Source: Geomonas sp. Red32 (GTDB lineage: Bacteria > Desulfobacterota > Desulfuromonadia > Geobacterales > Geobacteraceae). From it: a stretch of 64,000 nucleotides of DNA. Below the pieces are notes generated by a model, which ran no database searches, was not told the DNA's origin, and saw only the letters and a program-made list of their open reading frames with translations. Each line of letters starts with the position of its first letter. Position 1 is the first letter of the stretch. Where the stretch lies: NCBI RefSeq assembly GCF_023652955.1, contig NZ_JAKLOY010000003.1, positions 62,001 to 126,000 on the forward strand. The letters are read 5' to 3'. Positions 27,036 through 33,467 of the stretch are shown here, in pieces. The translations under genes and the position numbers were made by a program.

Positions 27036-27308
27036 CTACACTTGCTTTAACGGATGTTCTTTCAGCCACTCTCGCAGTGCGTCGTTCATGCGGGTCTGCC
27101 AGCCTTTACCGGTGGCTTTAAAGGCAGCCAGGACATCCAAGTCGAAGCGTACGGTCTGCAATGCCTTCGTCCTCCCTGCGGGGCGACCGCGGCGAACGAC
27201 TTTGGCCCCCTCCATAAGGTCGGCTTTTTCAAACCACTCATCGGTTAATTCCGGTGCGTCATCCGGATCAACGCAGATATTTTTGGTAACGGGCGTTTTC
27301 ACGGTCAT
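27036..27308 (-). CDS. brnA: BrnA-family antitoxin
   Basis: A 90-aa protein of the BrnA family. The N-terminal DPDDAPELTDEWFEKA motif and a C-terminal ribbon-helix-helix (VRFDLDVLAAFKATGKGWQTRMNDALREWL) are typical; the latter binds DNA and autoregulates the operon. It follows and overlaps the toxin gene by 41 bases, the usual toxin-first order of brnTA. GAGG lies seven bases before the ATG. Confidence 0.9.
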   Translation of the reverse strand: MTVKTPVTKNICVDPDDAPELTDEWFEKADLMEGAKVVRRGRPAGRTKALQTVRFDLDVLAAFKATGKGWQTRMNDALREWLKEHPLKQV

Positions 27309-27540
27309 TTGCGTACCTCATTGAAATTATGCGCCGGGCATCGTTACGCTCAGTCCACACGACGATAACCATGCGATTTTCTAAAAACCCAGCGGAGATG
27401 AAACGTTCTTCGCCGTAGTCAAAGCGATCATCACGAGCATTGAAATGCAGACCGTCAAAGATCTTGGCGGCCTCAGCAAAATCGAGTCCGCGTTCCTGAA
27501 GCGTCTTGTCCCGTTTCACGCTGTCGAATTCGATGATCAT
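27268..27540 (-). CDS. brnT: BrnT-family toxin
   Basis: A 90-aa RelE-fold ribonuclease toxin of the BrnT type: FDSVKRDKTLQERGLDFAEA at the start, then YGEERFISAGFLENRMVIVVWTERNDARRIISMRYANDRE, the RIISxRxA(N/R)xxE pattern of the family. In BrnT these Arg and Tyr residues take part in RNA cleavage that stops translation until BrnA binds. The start at 27540 is chosen by the family N-terminus. Together with brnA it marks the right edge of the island. Confidence 0.88.
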   Translation of the reverse strand: MIIEFDSVKRDKTLQERGLDFAEAAKIFDGLHFNARDDRFDYGEERFISAGFLENRMVIVVWTERNDARRIISMRYANDRENARYQKYLR

Positions 27541-27775
27541 GAAATAAAGTAACAACAAGAATGGTGGCCGTCAATTTAAATTGTTACAACAAAAATTCAC
27601 CACCTTCACCGTCGCAGCCGGTGCAGTGATTGTCACCGTGGCCGACGCACAGGCGGGGGGCAAGTATTGACAGGAAGGCCAATCCCCGCGTTGCACCCCC
27701 CTTTCTTTCGGCTAAAATCACATTATTGCTGACTTCTCCCCCTGCTAATAAATTACGTGCGAGAGGACATCCCTC

Positions 27776-28981
27776 ATGATCCTGGTCGAGCGGTACAAAG
27801 GGGTGAGCATCACGGAACAGAGCGTCGAGATCGTGGAGCGCAAGGGGACCGGCCACCCGGACCAGATCTGCGACTGCGTCATGGATGCCGTTTCGGTCGC
27901 CCTTTCCCAGGCCTACCTCCGCGAATTCGGCACCATCCTCCACCACAATATCGACAAGGGGCTCCTCTCCGCCGGCCGGGTTGAAAAACGCTTCGGGGGC
28001 GGAGAGATGATCGAGCCGATGGAGCTTACCGTCGGGGACCGTGCCACCTTCAGCGCGTTCGGCAGGGTGATCCCCGTCCACGACCTCGCCCGGGAGGCGA
28101 TCAACGGCTGGGTGAGGCGCAACCTGCACCGGCTCGATCCTGCCCGGCACCTGGATATCCGCTTCAAGCTCGCTCCCGGCTCGGATGAGCTCACCGACAT
28201 CTTCGAGCGTGGCGGCGCGGTTAGGGAGGCCAACGATACCTCGGCGGCGGTCGGCTACTACCCCTTGAGCCCTACGGAGGAGGCCGTGCTCGCCATGGAG
28301 CGGGAGTTGAACGGCGCCTCCTTCAAGGCGCGCAATCCCGATACCGGGGAGGACGTGAAGGTGATGGGGCTGAGACGTGGGGACGAGCTGGACATGACGG
28401 TGGCCATGCCGCTCATCGCTGCCGAGATCCGCTCGGAGGAGGAGTACTTCGCCCGCAAGAAGGCAATCCTGGCGGATATGGAGGCCTTCCTCGCCGCCGG
28501 CCGGCGCCCCTTCCGGCGGACGTCGGTCCATTTCAACACCCTCGACTGTCCCGGCCGCGGCCAGGGCGGGGTCTACCTCTCTCTCTTGGGGACCTCGGCG
28601 GAGGACGCCGACTCCGGACAGGTGGGGAGGGGGAACCGGGTCAACGGGCTGATCCCCATCGGGAGGCCGATCGGGACGGAGGCCGCGGCGGGGAAGAATC
28701 CGGTGAGCCACGTCGGGAAGATCTACAACGTCCTCTCCCATCGAATGGCGCGGGAGATCGTGGAAGGGGTCGAGGGGGTCCGGGGGGCCATCGTGCTCCT
28801 GCTGAGCCGGATCGGTCATCCCGTGGACAAGCCGCTGATGGCCAACGCCCAGCTGTTACTGGAAGAGGGGAGGGGGCTTGACGAGGTGACCCCGCAGGTG
28901 GAGGAGATCATGGCGCACGCCCTGGGAGGGATCGGAGATTTCTGCCTGGGGCTGGCCCGGGGGGAGTTCCCGGTCTGCTGA
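27776..28981 (+). CDS. mat: Archaeal-type S-adenosylmethionine synthetase
   Basis: A 401-aa enzyme that makes S-adenosylmethionine from methionine and ATP. It belongs to the archaeal MAT class, not MetK: VERKGTGHPDQICD near the start, HHNIDKGLLSAGRVEKRFGGGE, NDTSAAVGYYPLSPTE and the GRGNRVNGLIP segment are visible. Archaeal-type enzymes occur sporadically in bacteria, and transfer is the usual explanation. GAGAGGAC precedes the ATG. Whether the genome also has a metK cannot be seen here. It follows the toxin-antitoxin pair and is transcribed away from it. Confidence 0.93.
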   Translation: MILVERYKGVSITEQSVEIVERKGTGHPDQICDCVMDAVSVALSQAYLREFGTILHHNIDKGLLSAGRVEKRFGGGEMIEPMELTVGDRATFSAFGRVIPVHDLAREAINGWVRRNLHRLDPARHLDIRFKLAPGSDELTDIFERGGAVREANDTSAAVGYYPLSPTEEAVLAMERELNGASFKARNPDTGEDVKVMGLRRGDELDMTVAMPLIAAEIRSEEEYFARKKAILADMEAFLAAGRRPFRRTSVHFNTLDCPGRGQGGVYLSLLGTSAEDADSGQVGRGNRVNGLIPIGRPIGTEAAAGKNPVSHVGKIYNVLSHRMAREIVEGVEGVRGAIVLLLSRIGHPVDKPLMANAQLLLEEGRGLDEVTPQVEEIMAHALGGIGDFCLGLARGEFPVC

Positions 28982-29028
28982 CAGGGTACCTGAGCTATCT
29001 TCAACCTGGCGCTCACCGGGGGTGGAGC

Positions 29029-29069
29029 AAATCCCCCCTGTCCCCCCTTTGTCAAAGGGGGGGACCTGT
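29029..29069. repeat. Dispersed C-rich intergenic repeat
   Basis: AAATCCCCCCTGTCCCCCC with a following AAAGGGGGGGACC arm, nearly identical to the repeat at 18478-18520. Confidence 0.65.
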
Positions 29070-29119
29070 TTTTCACCGGAATTCTCGGAAGAACATTTTC
29101 CAGAGGGTGGGGTTCAGGT

Positions 29120-29204
29120 GGGGATTGAGCGGGGATTGAGCGGGGATTGAGCGGGGATGAGCGGGGATTGAGCGGGGATGAGCGGGGGATGAGCGGGGAT
29201 TCAG
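29120..29204. repeat. 11-bp minisatellite, about eight units
   Basis: Tandem GGGGATTGAGC, alternating with a 10-bp variant GGGGATGAGC, fills much of the 310-base gap between mat and the CheX-like gene. No spacers are present, so it is not a CRISPR array. Confidence 0.85.
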
Positions 29205-29291
29205 GCCAAGGGGCTTTTTCCCGGGCGTGGCTTTCATTTCAGGAGATGTTGGGTACACTGTAAACCATTTATGGCCACAGGGAGGGCTGTC

Positions 29292-29792
29292 ATGGGTCTG
29301 GATCCTGCAATACTGAGCGAAATCAACCTGACTGAAGAGGATGTCTGGGCCAAGATTGCCGAGATAACGCGGGGAGTCTTCTCTACCATGGTGATGCTGG
29401 AAGTGGAGGATCAGCTTCCCCTCGAAGAACCGGTGGTTTCCTTTCACGATACCCTTACCAGCATGGTCGGCCTGGCCGGTAGCCACTCCGGGATCCTGGC
29501 CATCCACTGTCCCAAGGCGCTGGCGCTGAAGGTCACCGGCAACATGCTCGGCATGGAGATGTTCGAGATCGATGACGACGTCAACGACGCCATGGGGGAG
29601 ATCGCCAACATGATCGGCGGCGACGTGAAGCACATCTTCTCCCCGAAGGGGGGTGACATCAACCTCTCCATCCCGACCGTCATTTACGGCTCCGACTACG
29701 TTCTCGAGAGCATCTCCACTTCCCAGGCGATGGTCATCCCGTTCGGCTGCGAGGGTGAAAATTTCCTGCTCACTTTCAAGATCGGGAAGTAA
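29292..29792 (+). CDS. CheX-like chemotaxis phosphatase-family protein
   Basis: A 166-aa single-domain protein of the CheX/CheC type. The signature is NDAMGEIANMIGGDVK near residue 96, containing the Glu and Asn that in CheX hydrolyse CheY phosphate, and the GxGSxxG-like VGLAGSHSGILAIHC strand pair. Such proteins either dephosphorylate CheY or act in related signalling. GGGAGGG precedes the ATG at 29292. It has its own terminator. No chemotaxis gene is adjacent. Confidence 0.85.
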   Translation: MGLDPAILSEINLTEEDVWAKIAEITRGVFSTMVMLEVEDQLPLEEPVVSFHDTLTSMVGLAGSHSGILAIHCPKALALKVTGNMLGMEMFEIDDDVNDAMGEIANMIGGDVKHIFSPKGGDINLSIPTVIYGSDYVLESISTSQAMVIPFGCEGENFLLTFKIGK

Positions 29793-29820
29793 GGGAAGAG
29801 CGTTCCACCGGAACTCACTG

Positions 29821-29854
29821 AACCGCCGTCGATGTCCATGACGGCGGTTTTGTT
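29821..29854 (+). terminator. Intrinsic terminator of the CheX-like gene
   Basis: AACCGCCGTC (29821-29830) pairs with GACGGCGGTT (29840-29849), followed by TTGTTG. Confidence 0.85.
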
Positions 29855-30031
29855 GTGTCAGATGACGATCCGTCAGCGTGTTTTTGGAAGTCGGAGCGCT
29901 GTCAGTGGCTGCCGAAATCGGCCAATTTGATTAGTAATCATTGACAACTTCGCCGTTACCGTCGAGAATGAATCAATGAATTTTGGACGGGTGACTTCAC
30001 GCCCGTTTGCTGTGACTATGGGGGAGAGTAT

Positions 30032-31348
30032 TTGGACACCGTTTTCCTCGAGCTTTTGGTAATCTTCGTACTGATCATCTTCAACGGCTTCTTCGCCTGC
30101 TCCGAGTTCGCCATCATCTCCGTCCGCAAGAGCCGCATCGCACAGCTGGTCAGCCAGGGCGACCGGCGAGCCATGCTGGTCGACGCCCTGCAGAAAGATC
30201 CCCACCGCCTGCTCGCCATCGTTCAGATCGGCATGACCGTCATCGGTTCCACCGCCTCGGCAGTCGGTGGCGTCATCGCCGTCGATTACCTGCGGCCGCT
30301 TCTGCAAGCCTCCGAGATTGCCATGGTGAGAAATGCGGCCGAACCCTTGGCGGTCACCGCCGTGGTCGCCACCATCTCCTACCTGCTGCTGATCCTGGGC
30401 GAGCTGGTCCCCAAGAACATCGGGCTTCAGTACTCCGACACCATGGCGCTCTCGGTGGCCAAGCCGATCACCTTCATGGCGAAGATCGCCGGGGCGCTGG
30501 TCTGGCTCCTGAGCCTCTCCAGCCGCGCGGTGTTCGTCCTCTTGCGCCTCAAGGGGGAGCGGCGCGGGTTCATGACCCGCGAGGAGGTCCAGCACATCGT
30601 CGCCGAAGGGCACGAGAGCGGCATCTTCAGCGAGACCGAGCACACCTTCATCGAAAACCTCTTCGACTTCACCCATACCTCGGTCCGCGAGGTGATGGTC
30701 CCCCGTACCCGCGTGGTCGCCTTCGATCTCAACCTCCCGAAGGAGGAGATCCTCCAGGGGGTGCTGGACAACATGTACTCCCGCTACCCGGTCTACCTCG
30801 GCAGCATCGAGGAGACCGTCGGCTTCATCCACGGCAAGGATCTCCTGGGGCGGATGGTGCGGGAGCCCGACTTCGACATCCGCTCCATCGTGCGTCCCCC
30901 CGTCTTCGTCCCGGAGGGGAAGAAGGTGAGCGAACTTTTGAAGGAGATGCAGAAAACCCGGGTCCACATGGCGTTCGTGGTGGACGAATACGGCGGGATC
31001 AGCGGGATCGTGACCACGGAGGATCTCCTGGAGGAGCTGGTGGGGGAGATCCAGGACGAGCACGACGTCGGGGAGCCTTCCACCGTGCAGGTGATGGCGG
31101 ACGGCAGCCTGCTGGTCGATGCCCTCATTTCGATTTCCGACCTGGAGGATCTCTTGGAGATGGATCTGGGGGAGGATCTTCCCTACGACACCCTGGCGGG
31201 GCTGATCCTGGACCGGCTGGGTGGTTTCCCGGAACAGGGGGTAACGCTGGAGCTCGGAGATTTCCGGCTGACCTGCGAGGAGGTGACCCGGACCGGGATC
31301 TCGACGGTCAGGATACAACGGGTGAAAAAGGAAGAGGAGGAGGGTTAG
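30032..31348 (+). CDS. CNNM/CorC-HlyC-type membrane protein with CBS domains
   Basis: A 438-aa protein of the so-called hemolysin family. An N-terminal DUF21/CNNM membrane domain of about four helices ([22 protein letters not shown]) is followed by a CBS pair ([33 protein letters not shown]) and a C-terminal CorC_HlyC domain. Relatives are linked to magnesium or other divalent cation transport rather than to haemolysis. The start is probably TTG at 30032, with GGGGGAG upstream; an ATG at 30018 is out of frame. It is convergent with htpX. Confidence 0.9.
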   Translation: MDTVFLELLVIFVLIIFNGFFACSEFAIISVRKSRIAQLVSQGDRRAMLVDALQKDPHRLLAIVQIGMTVIGSTASAVGGVIAVDYLRPLLQASEIAMVRNAAEPLAVTAVVATISYLLLILGELVPKNIGLQYSDTMALSVAKPITFMAKIAGALVWLLSLSSRAVFVLLRLKGERRGFMTREEVQHIVAEGHESGIFSETEHTFIENLFDFTHTSVREVMVPRTRVVAFDLNLPKEEILQGVLDNMYSRYPVYLGSIEETVGFIHGKDLLGRMVREPDFDIRSIVRPPVFVPEGKKVSELLKEMQKTRVHMAFVVDEYGGISGIVTTEDLLEELVGEIQDEHDVGEPSTVQVMADGSLLVDALISISDLEDLLEMDLGEDLPYDTLAGLILDRLGGFPEQGVTLELGDFRLTCEEVTRTGISTVRIQRVKKEEEEG

Positions 31349-31370
31349 AATCCCTCCCCCTCTTTTTTTT
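31335..31370 (+). terminator. Intrinsic terminator after the CNNM-type gene
   Basis: GGAGGAGGG pairs with CCCTCCCCC, followed by eight T. It overlaps the stop codon of the convergent htpX. Confidence 0.75.
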
Positions 31371-32214
31371 AGCGGGCCATCCGCTCCAGGCGGGCGATCC
31401 TCTCCTCCATCGGGGGATGGGTGGAGAAGAGCTGGGCGATCCCGGCCGCGGTCAGCGGGTTCACGATGAAGAGGTGGGCGGTGGCCGGGCGGGCGTCCTG
31501 CATGGGGAGCATCCGGCTTCCGGCTTCGAGCTTCCTGAGCGCGTTGGCGAGCGCCAGCGGCCTCCCCGACAGCTTGGCGCCACCCTCGTCGGCTAAGTAC
31601 TCGCGGGAGCGGGAGACCGCCAGTTGGATCAGCATCGCGGCAATCGGGGCGATGATGGCCATGGCCAAGGCACCCGCCACGCCGCCCCCCTCGTCGTCGT
31701 CACTTCGGGATCCGCCGAAGATGGCCCCCCACTGCAGCATGTTGCCGATCATGGAGATGGCGCCCGCGAGGGTGGCCGCCACGGTAGAGATCAGGATGTC
31801 GCGGTTGGCCACGTGGGTCATCTCGTGGGCCATCACCGCTTCGAGCTCCTCTGGCGAGAGGATCCTCATGATCCCCTGGGTGGCCGCCACCGCCGCGTGC
31901 TCGGGGTTTCTCCCGGTGGCGAAGGCGTTGGGGCTGTCGGAGGGGATGATGTAGACCCGCGGCATGGGAAGCCCGGCGCGGGAGGTGAGCCTCCGCACCA
32001 TCTGGTAGTAGGCGGGCTGTTCCGCCTCGGTGACCTCCACCGCGCCGTACATCCTCAAGACGATCTGGTCCGAGAACCAGTAGGAGAAGATGTTCATGCC
32101 GCAGGCGAACACGAAGGCGATCATCATCCCCCCGCGGCCTCCCAGGGCGTGCCCCATCGCCACCAGGATGAGGGTCAGCGCGGTCAACAGGAAGGCAGTC
32201 TTTACTCTGTTCAT
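31369..32214 (-). CDS. htpX: Membrane zinc protease HtpX
   Basis: A 281-aa inner-membrane M48 metalloprotease that degrades misfolded membrane proteins. Two N-terminal helices ([38 protein letters not shown]), [19 protein letters not shown], the zinc motif HEMTH at residues 130-134, and the [15 protein letters not shown] segment with the third zinc ligand Glu are present. GGAGG lies six bases before the ATG at 32214. Unusually, the leader contains a yybP-ykoY riboswitch and a terminator, which suggests control by manganese. Confidence 0.95.
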   Translation of the reverse strand: MNRVKTAFLLTALTLILVAMGHALGGRGGMMIAFVFACGMNIFSYWFSDQIVLRMYGAVEVTEAEQPAYYQMVRRLTSRAGLPMPRVYIIPSDSPNAFATGRNPEHAAVAATQGIMRILSPEELEAVMAHEMTHVANRDILISTVAATLAGAISMIGNMLQWGAIFGGSRSDDDEGGGVAGALAMAIIAPIAAMLIQLAVSRSREYLADEGGAKLSGRPLALANALRKLEAGSRMLPMQDARPATAHLFIVNPLTAAGIAQLFSTHPPMEERIARLERMAR

Positions 32215-32242
32215 CGTTTTCCTCCAACGTTGGTAGGGGAAC

Positions 32243-32284
32243 AAAAAAGACCTTTACCCGGAATGCGGTTCCGGATAAAGGTCT
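32243..32284 (-). terminator. Riboswitch-linked intrinsic terminator before htpX
   Basis: On the minus strand AGACCTTTATCCGG pairs with CCGGGTAAAGGTCT and is followed by TTTTTTG. Its 5' arm overlaps the 3' strand of the aptamer closing stem, so aptamer folding and termination exclude each other. Confidence 0.92.
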
Positions 32285-32386
32285 TGCCTGCACTGACGTG
32301 AGTCCCTGCCCCGCGTCCGGGCCGTAAGCCCTTCATGACGAACCGGCGGGCCGGCCCTCGATGGGCCGGTTGCTACTCCCCTTACA
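32271..32386 (-). promoter_or_regulatory. yybP-ykoY (manganese) riboswitch aptamer
   Basis: Minus-strand RNA begins TAAGGGGAGTAGC and ends GGCAAGACCTTTA; these are the two closing strands of the yybP-ykoY family (GGGGAGUAGC ... GCAAGACCUU), with helical arms between them, including ACCGGCC/GGCCGGC and a CGTCA segment. The family senses Mn2+. Because the closing stem uses the same bases as the terminator 5' arm, metal binding should prevent termination and turn htpX on. Confidence 0.88.
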
Positions 32387-32396
32387 TCACAGCTGA

Positions 32397-32425
32397 AATA
32401 TAATTACTGCCCCCTCTCCTGTCAA
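32397..32425 (-). promoter_or_regulatory. Sigma-70-type promoter of the riboswitch-htpX unit
   Basis: On the minus strand TTGACA (32420-32425), a 17-base spacer and TATATT (32397-32402). Transcription would start about ten bases before the aptamer. Confidence 0.85.
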
Positions 32426-32449
32426 CCCCCGTTCGGCTGCTCAACACTC

Positions 32450-33022
32450 CTAGCAGCCGATGCGGTCGGTCAGGAGGATCGCTTCGGCCAGCTGCCGCAT
32501 GGAGATCCTCCGGTCCATGGCGAGCCGCTGCATCCGGCGGAAAGCCTCCGCCTCGGTCAGCTTGTCCCGCTCCATGAGCCTCCCCTTGGCCTTCTCGACG
32601 ATCTTCCGCGCCTCGATGTTCTCCTTGAGGCTGGCGACCTCCTCCTTGAGCTTTTCAACCCGGCGGGCGGCGGAGAGCGAGAGGACCATGGCCGCCATCA
32701 GCTCTTCCTCGCGGACCGGCTTGGCAAGCACGGTGGAGATCACCGATTCCCCCCAGGTCTGGACCTCTTCGAGGTCCTGGGTCTCGGCAATCATGATGAT
32801 GGGGATGCTGAGCTTTTCCCACAGCCTCTTGACCTGGCCGCTGATCTCACGGTCTCCGGGGAGGTACTCAACCACGGCGATGTCCGGCCGGCAGATCACC
32901 GCCTCGGAGAAAAAATCTCCCGAGGTGGGGACTAATATTTCAGCAAATCCTTTGGCCGGCAGCCTCTTTTTTAGGCTGGCCAGCAGCTTCTCGTCGCGAA
33001 TGTGCAAGACCGTTTTTCCCAT
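32450..33022 (-). CDS. ANTAR-domain RNA-binding regulator with degenerate receiver
   Basis: A 190-aa protein. Residues 1-120 form a receiver-like domain in which the phospho-acceptor is Glu (AVVEYLPGD) rather than Asp and the acidic pair is reduced (HIRDEK), although a Lys (VLAKPVREEE) remains. Residues 125-188 are an ANTAR domain (IVEKAKGRLMERDKLTEAEAFRRMQRLAMD), which in other members binds paired hexaloop hairpins to prevent termination. The start at 33022 has AGGGAGA upstream; the longer frame before it is a shadow. It is divergent from the kinase operon at 33.5 kb. Confidence 0.88.
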   Translation of the reverse strand: MGKTVLHIRDEKLLASLKKRLPAKGFAEILVPTSGDFFSEAVICRPDIAVVEYLPGDREISGQVKRLWEKLSIPIIMIAETQDLEEVQTWGESVISTVLAKPVREEELMAAMVLSLSAARRVEKLKEEVASLKENIEARKIVEKAKGRLMERDKLTEAEAFRRMQRLAMDRRISMRQLAEAILLTDRIGC

Positions 33023-33467
33023 GTTATCTCTCCCTTTACGACGATTCGTACCGCTTCGTTGCGGGCGTGACGGAGGTAGAGGAGCACAAAGCGTTCCAAA
33101 ACGGGAAAGCGGTGCTATAACTTTCTGGAAACCCACCCCTCCCAGTGACGTCACCGCGCGCCGCCGGGGAAGCCGGAGCGGAAACCCTCCCTCACCCGGC
33201 CTTCGGCCACCCTCTACCCTGAAGAGGCGGGGGACGCCTTTTCTGCTCTTCCCTCGCCCCGGTTGGGGGAAAGGGACCGCGGCGAGGGAAGGGGGGATAG
33301 GTGCGGGGATAGGTGCGGGGGCGAGGGCTGGGATTAGCCGATGGCTCGAACGCGATGGGGGCTGGTAGAACCTCTGTTTTCTCTCACGTTTTCGGCGATG
33401 GTGCCGATTAAAACTAAATGATGCCGAAGGTTCGGTGCCTTCGGCCACTCCTCTTTCAGGTGGACCC
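33023..33467. other. Divergent intergenic region with GC-rich repeats
   Basis: This 445-base gap between the ANTAR gene and the hybrid kinase contains C- and G-rich blocks near 33190-33290 and a direct duplication of GGGGATAGGTGC near 33296-33322. I see no clear promoter or ANTAR-type double hairpin by eye. Confidence 0.45.

Noticed and set aside
26909..27121. 70-codon plus-strand frame before brnA
   Set aside because: It overlaps the antitoxin gene on the other strand, has no ribosome site and shows no family signature.
27584..27700. Minus-strand tail reading CVGHGDNHCTGCDGEGGEF, as if the end of a metal-binding protein
   Set aside because: It is the end of a long frame antisense to mat with no start signal. 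The Cys/His content may be chance. A gene remnant is possible but unsupported.
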